Part shown: one piece after another, positions 23,781-32,035 of the stretch
Position numbering within the stretch: position 1 is the stretch's first letter
How the letters are laid out: the number at the start of each line of letters is the position of its first letter
Origin: Bradyrhizobiaceae bacterium
GTDB lineage: Bacteria; Pseudomonadota; Alphaproteobacteria; Rhizobiales; Xanthobacteraceae
Assembly: GCA_003105195.1 (NCBI GenBank)
Contig: PQAH01000012.1
Location: forward strand, 1 to 33,909
Direction: 5' to 3'
Length of the DNA stretch: 33,909 bases
Notes under the pieces: generated by a model
Databases searched by the model: none
The model's input: the letters and a program-made list of their open reading frames with translations, nothing else
Told to the model about the DNA's origin: nothing
Position numbers and translations under genes: made by a program

Positions 23781-23867
23781 GCGAGGCGGCTCCGCGTTCA
23801 TGCCCAAAGCCGAGCCGTGGCGGACCTGCCGATCCGGGCCCCCGCGGCGACCTGCCGGGGGAGGCCG

Positions 23868-25193
23868 ATGAAGGCGCTGGCCGAGCAGATCTCGGAGCTC
23901 GACGGGGTCGAGATCTACGGCCGCGTGGTCGGGGTGCGCGGCCTGATGATCGAGGTGGCCGGCCCGATCCATGCCATGTCGGTCGGCGCCCGGGTCGTGA
24001 TCGAGACCGGCCCGGGCCGTGTCATCCCGTGCGAGGTGGTCGGCTTCTCGGGCAGCAATGCGCTGCTGATGCCGTTCGGGGCGGTCGAGGGCGTGCGGCG
24101 CGGCTGCCGCGCCATGGTCACGGCCGTCGCCCCGGCGGTCAGGCCCTCGGCAGGCTGGCTCGGCCGGGTGGTCAATGCCATGGGCGAGCCGATCGACGGC
24201 AAGGGGCCGCTGCCGGCCGGACCCGAACCCTATCCGTTCCGCAACCCGCCGCCGCCCGCCCATGCGCGCCGGCGGGTCGGCCAGCCGCTCGACCTCGGCG
24301 TGCGGGCTCTCAACACTTTCATCACCTGCTGCCGCGGGCAGCGCATGGGCATCTTCGCAGGCTCGGGCGTCGGCAAGTCGGTGCTGCTCTCGATGCTCGC
24401 GCGCAACGTCGAGGCCGCGGTCTCGGTCATCGGCCTGGTCGGCGAGCGCGGCCGCGAGGTGCAGGAGTTCCTGCAGGACGATCTGGGCGAGGCGGGCCTG
24501 AAACACTCGGTCGTGGTGGTGGCGACCTCGGACGAGCCGGCGCTGTTGCGCCGGCAGGCCGCCTACCTGACGCTGGCGACCGCCGAGGCCTTCCGCGACG
24601 CGGGCAAGGACGTGCTCTGCCTGATGGACTCGGTCACCCGCTTCGCCATGGCGCAGCGCGAGATCGGGCTCTCGGCCGGCGAGCCGCCGACCGCCAAGGG
24701 CTACACGCCGACGGTGTTCACCGAGCTGCCGCGCCTGCTCGAGCGCGCCGGCCCCGGCGTCGAGGAGGGCACCATCACGGGGATCTTCACGGTGCTGGTG
24801 GACGCCGACGACCACAACGAGCCGATCGCAGACGCGGTGCGCGGCATCCTCGACGGGCATATCGTGATGGAGCGGGCGATCGCCGAGCGCGGCCGCTATC
24901 CGGCGATCAACGTGCTCAAGTCGGTCTCGCGCACCATGCCGCGCGCGGCCGATCCGGCCTATGTGCAGGCCATCACCCGGGCGCGCCAGGTGATGGCCAC
25001 CTATGCGGATATGGAGGAGCTGATCCGGCTCGGCGCCTACCGGGCCGGATCGAGCGCCGAGGTCGACGAGGCGATCGCGCTCCACAAGCCGCTGGAGGCG
25101 TTCCTCGCCCAGGGTAAGGAAGAAGCAACGAGTCTTACCGAAGGGTATCGACGGCTCGCCGAGATTCTCGCCGAGCCGGCAACAGAAAACTAA
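23868..25193 (+). CDS. fliI: Flagellum-specific ATPase FliI
   Basis: 441 residues of the F1-beta-like type III secretion ATPase family. The Walker A loop AGSGVGKS (164-171), the GERGREV segment, the Walker B region [10 protein letters not shown] and the [25 protein letters not shown] segment typical of FliI are all present. It powers export of flagellar subunits at the cytoplasmic face of the basal body. The ATG at 23868 has the strong ribosome-binding site GGGGGAGG (23857-23864); an in-frame GTG at 23817 lacks one and would add an Arg/Pro-rich leader. fliJ follows after 102 bp. A divergent CtrA-controlled promoter is likely upstream. Confidence 0.96.
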   Translation: MKALAEQISELDGVEIYGRVVGVRGLMIEVAGPIHAMSVGARVVIETGPGRVIPCEVVGFSGSNALLMPFGAVEGVRRGCRAMVTAVAPAVRPSAGWLGRVVNAMGEPIDGKGPLPAGPEPYPFRNPPPPAHARRRVGQPLDLGVRALNTFITCCRGQRMGIFAGSGVGKSVLLSMLARNVEAAVSVIGLVGERGREVQEFLQDDLGEAGLKHSVVVVATSDEPALLRRQAAYLTLATAEAFRDAGKDVLCLMDSVTRFAMAQREIGLSAGEPPTAKGYTPTVFTELPRLLERAGPGVEEGTITGIFTVLVDADDHNEPIADAVRGILDGHIVMERAIAERGRYPAINVLKSVSRTMPRAADPAYVQAITRARQVMATYADMEELIRLGAYRAGSSAEVDEAIALHKPLEAFLAQGKEEATSLTEGYRRLAEILAEPATEN

Positions 25194-25295
25194 CGTTGTG
25201 CTGCCAGATTTGCGGTCCGAACGGCGTCGAGCCCGGTTCTCGCAGTCGCGCACAGGCCGGCTCCACGGGCGCTTTCGGGACTTCTGGGGAGTAGA

Positions 25296-25715
25296 ATGTC
25301 GATGAAGTCGCGTGAGACCCTCATTCGCCTGAAGAAGTTTCAGGTCGACGAGAAGCGGCGGAAGGTTTCGCAGATCGAGGCCATGATCGCGGACTTCGAT
25401 CGCATGGCCGCCGATCTCGAGCGCGAGATCGCGACCGAGCAGGAGCGGGCCGGGATCCACGATCCGGGCCATTTCGCCTATCCGACCTATGCCAAGGCCG
25501 CGATGGTCCGTCGCGACAACCTCAAGCGCTCCGCCGACGAGCTCAAGGGCCAGCTCGAGGACGCCCGAGGCGCGCTCGCCGACGCCTTCGAGGAGCTCAA
25601 GAAGATCGAGCTCCTGGACGAGCGCGACCAGATGCGCGAGCGCGCCGTCGAGAGCGCGCGCGAGCAGGCCGAGCTCGACCATATCGGCCTGCGCGCCCGC
25701 GGCGCGCTGATCTAG
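25296..25715 (+). CDS. fliJ: Flagellar export chaperone FliJ
   Basis: 139 residues, almost entirely charged coiled-coil helix (RLKKFQVDEKRRKVSQIEAMIADFDRMAADLEREI, and a second heptad region from about 70 to 125), as in alphaproteobacterial FliJ. FliJ inserts into the FliI hexamer ring as a stalk and recycles export chaperones. GGGGAG precedes the ATG at 25296; a second ATG two codons later is possible. Its place directly behind fliI supports the assignment. The short conserved HDPGHFAYPTYAKAA segment near 50-64 is a family feature in this lineage, to my recollection. Confidence 0.88.
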   Translation: MSMKSRETLIRLKKFQVDEKRRKVSQIEAMIADFDRMAADLEREIATEQERAGIHDPGHFAYPTYAKAAMVRRDNLKRSADELKGQLEDARGALADAFEELKKIELLDERDQMRERAVESAREQAELDHIGLRARGALI

Positions 25716-25726
25716 CCACGCATCGG

Positions 25727-25742
25727 CGGCCGGCGCCGGCCG
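25727..25742. repeat. 16-bp GC palindrome after fliJ
   Basis: CGGCCGGCGCCGGCCG is a perfect palindrome 12 bp beyond the fliJ stop. It has no loop and no T-run, so terminator function is doubtful. Confidence 0.4.
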
Positions 25743-25923
25743 GTCCCTCGCGACCTTCACCTTGCGTCAGCGCCGTGAAGGCGCCATGACTCACAGGGCG
25801 CTCATGGGGAATGGGCGCCGGCGTGGGACGCTTGGGGGCATCCTGCGTCAGACCGGACGCGGGGTCGACGGAAATGCGAGGAAATCCAGGGCCTTCCGGC
25901 GGCTGGGAATCGGGGGCTGGTTG

Positions 25924-26463
25924 ATGCTGACGGCCGGCGAACTCATCTGGCTGATCGCCGCGGTCGCGCGCCGCGACGAGACGGCGTTCGAGCGCCTCTA
26001 CGCGGCCACGCGCGACCGCCTCTACGGCATCGTGCTGCGCATCCTCGGCAAGCCCGAGATCGCCGAACGCGTGCTGGTCGAAGCCTATCTGCAGATCTGG
26101 CGCAGCGCCGCCACCTTCGATCCCAAGGGCGCCACGCCGATGACCTGGATGGTGGCGATCGCGCGCGATCGCGCGCTCGACCTCGCGCGCAGGACCCCGC
26201 AGTTCGCGCCGGATCCGTCGGGTCCGGTCGAGGTCTCGCTCGATGCTCTCGACCAGGCGGCGAGCGAGGTCACCGACGAGCTGCGGCACCTGCTGTCCTG
26301 CCTCGCCCGGCTCGACGACGCGCAGCGCCAGTTGGTTCTGCTCGCCTATTCGGGCGGCTGGAACCGCGACCAGCTCGCGGCGCGCTTCGCGCAGCCGGCC
26401 CAGGCCGTGAAGGAGTCGCTGCGGCAGACGCTCCTGCAGATGCGGGCGACGCTCGGACCATGA
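25924..26463 (+). CDS. ECF (group 4) sigma factor
   Basis: 179 residues with sigma region 2 (about 8-75: FERLYAATRDRLYGIVLRILGKPEIAERVLVEAYLQIWRSAATFD, TWMVAIARDRALDLAR) and region 4 (about 110-170: CLARLDDAQRQLVLLAYSGGWNRDQLAARFAQPAQAVKESLRQTLLQMR). It lacks region 3, so it is an extracytoplasmic-function sigma of the SigK-like type. The ATG at 25924 is preceded by GGGGG; the open frame extends upstream but that part is not family-like. Its stop overlaps the next start, and that next gene encodes an RskA-type anti-sigma, confirming the pairing. The stimulus and target promoters are unknown. Confidence 0.92.
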   Translation: MLTAGELIWLIAAVARRDETAFERLYAATRDRLYGIVLRILGKPEIAERVLVEAYLQIWRSAATFDPKGATPMTWMVAIARDRALDLARRTPQFAPDPSGPVEVSLDALDQAASEVTDELRHLLSCLARLDDAQRQLVLLAYSGGWNRDQLAARFAQPAQAVKESLRQTLLQMRATLGP

Positions 26464-27350
26464 TGTTCGCCGCGGCCGAGGATCGCGACGTGCTGGCCGC
26501 CGAGTATGTGCTCGGCACGCTCGACGGCGACGAGCGCGTGCAGGCGCAGGCGCTCATGATCCTCGATCCGGATTTCGCGGCGACGGTGCGGGCCTGGGAG
26601 CGGCGCCTCGGCGAGCTCCACGTCATGCTGGCACCGGTCGCGCCGCCGGCCGGAAACTTCGATCGCATCAAGGCGCGGCTCGGCGAGACCGAGAAGATCG
26701 ACGAGGTGCGGCTGCCCGAGGTGGCGCTGCCGGCGGACCCGCCGCCCGAGGCCGTCGCGGCCTCCGTGTCCGGACCGGAGATCGCGCCCGACGCCGCGCA
26801 CGCGCATGCGCGCATGCGCGCCTGGCGGCGCCTCGCCCTGCTGCTCGTGCTGCTCGTCCTCGCGGGCGGATCCTTCGCGGGCCTGCGCGAGGTCAGGCCC
26901 GACCTGCTGCCGCCGGAGCTGCGTCACAAGCCCGAGGTGGTCGAGAAGGTCGTCGAGGTGCAAGTCGGCGTGCCGAAGCCCGCCGCCTATGTCGCGGTGC
27001 TGCAGAAGGAGCCCTTCGCGCCGGCGGTGCTGCTCACCTTCGACCTCGCCCGTACCACGCTGGTGGCGCGCCTGCTGGCCCCCCGCCCGGAGCCCGGCAA
27101 GAGCTACCAGCTCTGGATGATCCCGGAGGACTTCGCGGCGCCGCGCTCGCTCGGCGTGCTCGGGCCGGACGAGTACACGGTGCGCACCACGATCGCGGCC
27201 TACGACCCGGTCGTCCTCTATCGCGCGCGCTACGCCGTCTCGCTCGAGCCGGAGGGCGGCTCGCCGACCGACGTCCCGACCGGCCCGATGCTCCACACGG
27301 GCCGCCTCCTGGCGACGACGCCCGTGGGCTTCCCGGAGGGGTCGCCGTAG
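26460..27350 (+). CDS. RskA-type membrane anti-sigma factor
   Basis: 296 residues: an N-terminal cytoplasmic anti-sigma domain (about 8-70; DVLAAEYVLGTLDGDERVQAQ.., VRAWERRLGELH), a variable linker, one membrane helix near 121-141, and a periplasmic C-terminal domain (about 165-290) of the anti-sigma-K type (FDLARTTLVARLLAP, SYQLWMIPE, PRSLGVL). There is no HxxxCxxC zinc motif, so it is not a ZAS-type redox sensor. It should hold the preceding sigma factor at the membrane and release it on regulated proteolysis. Start codons ATGATG overlap the sigma gene stop. It lies between the fli genes and flhA, but a link to motility is not shown. Confidence 0.9.
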   Translation: MMFAAAEDRDVLAAEYVLGTLDGDERVQAQALMILDPDFAATVRAWERRLGELHVMLAPVAPPAGNFDRIKARLGETEKIDEVRLPEVALPADPPPEAVAASVSGPEIAPDAAHAHARMRAWRRLALLLVLLVLAGGSFAGLREVRPDLLPPELRHKPEVVEKVVEVQVGVPKPAAYVAVLQKEPFAPAVLLTFDLARTTLVARLLAPRPEPGKSYQLWMIPEDFAAPRSLGVLGPDEYTVRTTIAAYDPVVLYRARYAVSLEPEGGSPTDVPTGPMLHTGRLLATTPVGFPEGSP

Positions 27351-27368
27351 CCGGCCGGCAAAAAAGAA

Positions 27369-27388
27369 GCGCGCCCGGGGGCGCGCTG
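27369..27388 (-). terminator. Intrinsic terminator of the 70-aa protein gene
   Basis: A 9-bp perfect stem (AGCGCGCCC / GGGCGCGCT) with a tiny loop, followed on the minus strand by TTCTTTTTTT (complement of 27360-27368). It ends the minus-strand small gene and sits 18 bp after the convergent anti-sigma stop; on the plus strand it has no T-run. Confidence 0.8.
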
Positions 27389-27450
27389 ATGGGAAGTCGG
27401 GAGGTCTCTTACAAATCCGCGGCGCGGGTCCGGTGGTTCGGGGGTCCGCG

Positions 27451-27663
27451 TCAGCGAATGGCGGCGTCGTCGCGGCGGGTGATCGCGACGGGCTTGCCGG
27501 CCTTGATGACCGGCCCGCGGGCCTCGAGGCCGGCGGTCTGGGAATCGGAATTGGACACATGGGACGTGACGCCCACGCCCACGACCACGATCGCGGCAAT
27601 CAGGGCCACGACGACGATCTTCAGGTGGGTGGTGCGGTCGGCGGTAACCAGTGAATGGTTCAT
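27451..27663 (-). CDS. Small single-pass membrane protein, unknown function
   Basis: 70 residues: a short polar N-terminus (MNHSLVTADRTTHLK), one strongly hydrophobic helix at about 16-33 (IVVVALIAAIVVVGVGV), then a short polar tail ending in RRDDAAIR. I believe similar small proteins occur in Hyphomicrobiales, but I cannot name a function. Support for it being real: good hydrophobic pattern, an intrinsic terminator 63 bp downstream, and no other coding frame. It could be a membrane-anchored small regulator or stress protein. It lies between the anti-sigma factor (convergent) and flhA (same strand, upstream). Confidence 0.68.
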   Translation of the reverse strand: MNHSLVTADRTTHLKIVVVALIAAIVVVGVGVTSHVSNSDSQTAGLEARGPVIKAGKPVAITRRDDAAIR

Positions 27664-27803
27664 GGCACATTCCCCATCATCTCGATCATTGGTCGCAACG
27701 ACGCGGGAAAAGGTTCAGGCGCGGCCACTGCTCGTGAGTGATCTACGTATCGGGATGCGGAATCGCTCCCCTTTCGGCCATCACAACGCGGTGAGACCGT
27801 TCG

Positions 27804-27831
27804 CGGATCCGTGATCGGGCCGTTTTTTTTT
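27804..27831 (+). terminator. Possible plus-strand terminator facing flhA
   Basis: An imperfect hairpin (CGG..CC/GG.CCG) followed by nine T (27823-27831) on the plus strand, about 80 bp beyond the 3' end of the convergent flhA. The nearest upstream plus-strand gene is the anti-sigma gene ending at 27350, so this may stop its read-through. Confidence 0.4.
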
Positions 27832-27909
27832 GTGTTTCTTGGCCGTCCGCGGCCCGGGAGGCAAAAGCGGTCTGTCCCCGCCCGAACCGGCGGTAACCGG
27901 GGGTGCGGT

Positions 27910-30027
27910 TCAGATCGAACCGACGGTCTTGAGCCGGGCCCGGGCATGGATCTCCGACTGCGACAAAACGGCCGTCTGGGCGCGGAAGCGCTCGACGATG
28001 GAATGGACGAAGGGGCGGATCCCCGGGGAGGTCACGAGCACGGGGGCCTCTCCCTGGCGGGCCGCATCCTCGAAGCGCTCGCGCACCAGCGTGATGAACT
28101 CGGAGAGCCGGGAGGGCTGCATGGCGAGGCTCTTCTCCTCGCCCTGGCCGATGATCGACTCGGCGAAGGCCTGCTCCCATTTCGCCGACAGGGCGATCAA
28201 AGGCAGGTAGCCGGCGAGGGATGAGTACTGGGCGCAGATCTGGCGCGCGAGGCGCGCCCGCACGTGCTCGACCAGGTAGGTCGGGTTGCGGGTGACCGCG
28301 AGCCCCTCGGTGATGCCTTCCAGGATGGTGCCGAGATCGCGGATCGAGACGCGCTCGGCGAGCAGGAGCTGGAGCACGCGCTGGATCCCCGAGATCGTGA
28401 TCTGGGCGGGCACGATCTCCTTGACGAGCTCGCCCTGCTCCTTGGGCAGCTCCTTCAGGAGCTTCTGCACCTCCGCGTAGGAGAGGAGCTCCGACATGTT
28501 GCTCTTGAGCACCTCGGTGAGATGGGTGGCGAGCACGGTGGCGGCGTCGACCACGGTGTAGCCCTTGATCGAGGCCTCCTCCTTGAGCACGGCGTCGACC
28601 CAGGTAGCGGGCAGGCCGAAGGTCGGCTCGGTGGTGTGCACGCCCGGGAGCTGCACCTGCGCGCCCATCGGGTCCATCACCATGTACTGGCCCGGCCAGA
28701 CGCGGCCCGAGCCGGCATCCACTTCCTTGAGCTTGATCAGGTAGGCATTGGCCTCGAGCTGGACGTTGTCGAGGATGCGCACCGCCGGCATGACGAAGCC
28801 CATCTCGACCGCGAGCGAGCGGCGCAGCGCCTTGATCTGCTCGGTGAGCCGGTCGGTGCCGTCCGGGCCGTTGACCAGCGGGAGGAGCGCGTAGCCGAGC
28901 TCGATCTTGAGGTCGTCGATCCTGAGCGCGGCCGAGATCGGCTCCTCGGCGGGCGGGACCGCCTCCGCCTCCATCGCGGCCTGATGCTGCGCCGCGTCCG
29001 CGGCCACGCGGGCGTTCTTCTGGATCATGTAGGCGAGCGCGCCGGCGCCGGCGCCGAGCAGGACGAACGGCGTCATCGGCACGCCCGGCAGCAGCGCCAT
29101 CACGAACATCACGGCCGAGGACATGCCGAGCGCCTTGGGATAGCCCGAGAGCTGCGCGAGCAGCGCCTTGTCGGCGGCGCCGACGACGCCGGCCTTGGAG
29201 ACGAGCAGGCCGGCGGCGGTCGAGACGATCAGCGCCGGCACCTGCGAGACGAGGCCGTCGCCGACGGTCAGCAGCGTGTAGGTGCGGCCGGCCTCGGCGA
29301 ACGGCATGCCCTGCTGGGCGATGCCGATGATCATGCCGCCGATCACGTTGATGAAGGTGATGAGCAGGCCCGCGATGGCGTCGCCGCGCACGAACTTGGA
29401 GGCGCCGTCCATGGCGCCGAAGAAGGAGCTCTCGTCCTCCAGGTGCTTGCGGCGGGTGCGCGCCTCCTTCTCGTCGATCAGGCCGGCCGAGAGGTCGGCG
29501 TCGATCGCCATCTGCTTGCCCGGCATGGCGTCGAGGTTGAAGCGCGCCGCGACCTCGGCGATGCGGCCCGAGCCCTTGGTGATCACCACGAAGTTCACGA
29601 TCACCAGGATCGCGAAGACGATGATCCCGATCACGAAATTGCCGCTCATCACGAAGTGGCCGAAGGCTTCGATGACGTGGCCGGCGGCGGCGGTGCCCTC
29701 GTGGCCGTCGGCGAGGATCAGGCGCGTGGAGGCGAGGTTGAGGGCGAGCCGCATCATCGTGGCGATGAGCAGCACGGTCGGGAACGAGGAGAACTCGAGC
29801 GGCGTGTGGATGAACAGCGCCGTCATCAGGATCAGGACCGAGAAGATGATCGAGATCGCCAGCGCGAAATCGAGCAGCATCGGCGGCAGCGGCAGGATCA
29901 GCACCACCAGGATCGCCATCACGCCGATGGCGAGACCGATGTCGCCGCGCTTGAGCACCGCGGCCATGTCGGAAAGCGCGGCGAGCCCGAAGCCGCTCTT
30001 GCCCGACCCTGCCGTGACGTCGCTCAT
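27910..30027 (-). CDS. flhA: Flagellar export gate protein FlhA
   Basis: 705 residues. The N-terminal half has about eight membrane helices with the family signature FIHTPLEFSSFPTVLLIATMMRLALNLASTRLIL. The cytoplasmic loop RIAEVAARFNLDAMPGKQMAIDADL is the FHIPEP region. The C-terminal cytoplasmic domain (about 355-690), which docks chaperone-substrate complexes, contains the typical YTVVDAATVLATHLTEVLKSNMSELLSYAE.. segment. FlhA forms the ring of the flagellar type III export gate. The ATG at 30027 starts MSDVTAGSG; a longer frame to 30078 lacks support. A CtrA-box-like sequence lies 70-84 bp upstream of the start. The gene is separated from fliI/fliJ by the sigma/anti-sigma pair. Confidence 0.97.
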   Translation of the reverse strand: MSDVTAGSGKSGFGLAALSDMAAVLKRGDIGLAIGVMAILVVLILPLPPMLLDFALAISIIFSVLILMTALFIHTPLEFSSFPTVLLIATMMRLALNLASTRLILADGHEGTAAAGHVIEAFGHFVMSGNFVIGIIVFAILVIVNFVVITKGSGRIAEVAARFNLDAMPGKQMAIDADLSAGLIDEKEARTRRKHLEDESSFFGAMDGASKFVRGDAIAGLLITFINVIGGMIIGIAQQGMPFAEAGRTYTLLTVGDGLVSQVPALIVSTAAGLLVSKAGVVGAADKALLAQLSGYPKALGMSSAVMFVMALLPGVPMTPFVLLGAGAGALAYMIQKNARVAADAAQHQAAMEAEAVPPAEEPISAALRIDDLKIELGYALLPLVNGPDGTDRLTEQIKALRRSLAVEMGFVMPAVRILDNVQLEANAYLIKLKEVDAGSGRVWPGQYMVMDPMGAQVQLPGVHTTEPTFGLPATWVDAVLKEEASIKGYTVVDAATVLATHLTEVLKSNMSELLSYAEVQKLLKELPKEQGELVKEIVPAQITISGIQRVLQLLLAERVSIRDLGTILEGITEGLAVTRNPTYLVEHVRARLARQICAQYSSLAGYLPLIALSAKWEQAFAESIIGQGEEKSLAMQPSRLSEFITLVRERFEDAARQGEAPVLVTSPGIRPFVHSIVERFRAQTAVLSQSEIHARARLKTVGSI

Positions 30028-30033
30028 GTGCCC

Positions 30034-30126
30034 GAATCCGCCCGGCGCCCGGGACGGGCGCGCGGCTCCACCAGGCAATTCTTGCCGGGTGCATGGTTAG
30101 CGGAGGGTTAACAGGGGTTCCGATTC
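30034..30126 (-). promoter_or_regulatory. flhA promoter region with CtrA-box-like site and GANTC sites
   Basis: TTAG-N7-TTAA (30097-30111) matches the CtrA consensus with one mismatch. A 5-3-5 inverted repeat (GGCAA-TTC-TTGCC, 30074-30086) lies between it and flhA, and GANTC sites flank it at 30034 and 30122. CtrA control of early flagellar genes is established in Caulobacter. Confidence 0.55.
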
Positions 30127-30191
30127 ACGCAGTTGGGCGAGCCGCCGGCAGGCTCGAGGGACGTGGCGAGGTCGGTTTCGGGGCCGGACGA

Positions 30192-30232
30192 GGCCGATCG
30201 GCCCCGCCCGGACGGTGAGCCGGCCCCGGCTC
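30192..30232. repeat. GC-rich palindromes between flhA promoter and the DUF1176 gene
   Basis: GGCCGATCGGCC (30192-30203) and a GAGCCGG/CCGGCTC hairpin (30217-30232) lie 69-109 bp after the DUF1176 stop. They could act as a weak terminator for that gene, but there is no T-run. The rest of the 273-bp gap holds no gene that I can see. Confidence 0.35.
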
Positions 30233-30300
30233 GCGGACAGGCCGGTTCAGCCGGTGCCGTCCGTCATCCTGTCCCCATGCGGAGCAGGCGGGAAAAGGCC

Positions 30301-31407
30301 TCACCTGCGCGTCGTGCGGTAGACGGCCGGCCAGTCGCTCGACGGGATGCCCTCGCATTCGGGCATCACGTGCACGGACCCGACCCGGAACGCGCGCCCG
30401 GTCCAGACCCATTCGACGAACTCACCGCAGTCGCCGGCGCCGCGGCGCGGGTTGAATGAGGCCAGCACCTGGGTCCTGGCATCGAAGCCGGCATTGTAGG
30501 CCGAGTCCTTGCGGCCCGTGAGCTCGTTGCGCGCGAGCAGGGCGGCCACGGCGGGCGGCAGCACGAAACGCGGCTTGCGCGCCGCCTCGGGGCGGGCGTC
30601 GGGAGCGATCAGGAAAGCGTTGTTGAGGCTCGAGGCGCTGCTGTAGGCGCCGCAGAAGAACCCGTAGAGCAGCAGGTCGGTGCCGAGCCGGTGGATCTCC
30701 ATCAGCTCGCCGTCCTTCTGCTCCTTGCCGCAGGCCGCGTCGCCGCGCGCCAGGATGGCGGGCGGCGCCTGCTTGGGCGCCGGAGCACCGCCGGGTCGGG
30801 CCGCCGCGACGCCGGGCAGTGCGGGCGGCATCGGCATGGCGGCAACGCTCCTGCGGCCACGCTTCACGGCAGCCGTCTCGGTGCCGGCGCGGCGCTGGCG
30901 CGCGTCCATCCAGGCGAGCGCCGCCAGCGCGCCCGCGAGCGAGATGCCGTCGATCTTGCGATCCTCCCAGTCGGCCGGCTTCTCGACGTGGAACACCTCG
31001 AGGCTCGTCGCCGCGCGCAGCGCCGCGGCGAGAGCGTCGGGGGCGAGCTCGCGGGTGAGGCGGACGAAGCCGTCGCGCTCGATCGTCTCGGCGGCGGTCG
31101 GGCCCTCGGGGAAGAGGGGGACCGCTCCGTCCGAGGCGATCGTGACGCGATAGGGCTTGTCGGTCATGATCGCGAGCGTGACGGCCGGCTCGGCGGCCGG
31201 CGTGCCGCCGCGGGCGATGCGCAGGTAGGCGTTGTAGGTGCCGCGGCGGAGCGAATAGGCGGCGCAGTCGCGGGCATTGTCGCAGGCGACCAGCCAGTCG
31301 CCGAACTTCTTGACCTGCGCGGCGGCCGGGGCGAGGCCGAGCAGCAGCGCGCCGGCCGCGAGAACGGTGCGCGCGACGTGCATCCGGCAGCTTGCGGCGG
31401 AGGTCAT
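30301..31407 (-). CDS. DUF1176 family exported protein
   Basis: 368 residues. A signal peptide (hydrophobic HVARTVLAAGALLLGLAPAAAQ, cut probably after AAAQ) is followed by the DUF1176 domain, which begins KKFGDWLVACDNARDCAAYSL; the paired cysteines here and the C-terminal DCGEFVEWVW and MPECEGI are typical. It should be periplasmic or outer-membrane associated; no biochemical role is known for the family. I prefer the ATG at 31407 (GAGCGAGGG ribosome-binding site) over a GTG at 31428 that overlaps the upstream gene's stop. It forms a two-gene unit with the small exported protein before it. Confidence 0.85.
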   Translation of the reverse strand: MTSAASCRMHVARTVLAAGALLLGLAPAAAQVKKFGDWLVACDNARDCAAYSLRRGTYNAYLRIARGGTPAAEPAVTLAIMTDKPYRVTIASDGAVPLFPEGPTAAETIERDGFVRLTRELAPDALAAALRAATSLEVFHVEKPADWEDRKIDGISLAGALAALAWMDARQRRAGTETAAVKRGRRSVAAMPMPPALPGVAAARPGGAPAPKQAPPAILARGDAACGKEQKDGELMEIHRLGTDLLLYGFFCGAYSSASSLNNAFLIAPDARPEAARKPRFVLPPAVAALLARNELTGRKDSAYNAGFDARTQVLASFNPRRGAGDCGEFVEWVWTGRAFRVGSVHVMPECEGIPSSDWPAVYRTTRR

Positions 31408-31424
31408 CGGGCCCTCGCTCGCGG

Positions 31425-31901
31425 TCACCGCGCCATCATGCGCTCGAGAAAGGCGACATAGTCGTCGTTCGGATAGCGGAAGTTCGCGATGCGCCAGGCG
31501 TCGTCCTCGCGCACGAGGTCGACGCGCACGAGGCGCGGCGCGCCGCGCACCGTGAGCGCGACCGCGACGGTGGCACGGGACGCCCCGGCCGATTCGAGCG
31601 TGACGTGCGCAAGGGTGACGGCGTGGCCGGGCAGCACTGCGGTCCCGTAGAGGGCGTGCACCTTGGGACCCGCCGGCATGCCGGGGGCGGGATGGCCGCG
31701 CGCCACCCGCCAGAGCGTGCGCAAGGGGAGCGAGAGCGGGGCGAGGAAGCTCTCCTCGCTCAGCGGGACCTTCCGGCGATCGGCCTGCAGCGAGGCCTCG
31801 TAGGCGGCGCGCACCACGGCCACCGCATCCGGCGATGCTGACGCGCCGGTGCCGGCCGCGACGGCGCCCGCGACGCCGAGCAGGAGTTCACGCCGATTCA
31901 T
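31425..31901 (-). CDS. Exported protein, DUF3828/NTF2-like, unknown function
   Basis: 158 residues. The N-terminus MNRRELLLGVAGAVAAGTGASASPD looks like a secretion signal; the RR pair followed by a hydrophobic stretch would allow Tat export. The mature part has an initial helix (VAVVRAAYEASLQ) and alternating strands ending in REDDAWRIANFRY, a pattern seen in NTF2-like or DUF3828 proteins. The assignment is by pattern only. The stop lies close to the start of the DUF1176 gene, so the two are probably co-transcribed. It is divergent from the 6-phosphogluconate dehydrogenase gene. Confidence 0.7.
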   Translation of the reverse strand: MNRRELLLGVAGAVAAGTGASASPDAVAVVRAAYEASLQADRRKVPLSEESFLAPLSLPLRTLWRVARGHPAPGMPAGPKVHALYGTAVLPGHAVTLAHVTLESAGASRATVAVALTVRGAPRLVRVDLVREDDAWRIANFRYPNDDYVAFLERMMAR

Positions 31902-32035
31902 CTCGATGAGACCCGTGACACGACTCGCAGTCCCGTTCAGTCGCGGGCACGGCGCGTCCGGTTCAAGCGCGGCTTGACTCCGCGGTGCCGACTCCCGTGT
32001 TGTGCGCCGGGCGCGAACCGCCGTGGAGATCCTCG

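Noticed and set aside
23817-23867. Upstream GTG start for FliI
   Set aside because: No ribosome-binding site and an Arg/Pro-rich leader, whereas GGGGGAGG precedes the ATG at 23868.
30074-30086. GGCAATTCTTGCC upstream of flhA as a sigma-54 promoter
   Set aside because: The GG and GC elements are separated by eight bases instead of the required ten; it is better described as a short inverted repeat.
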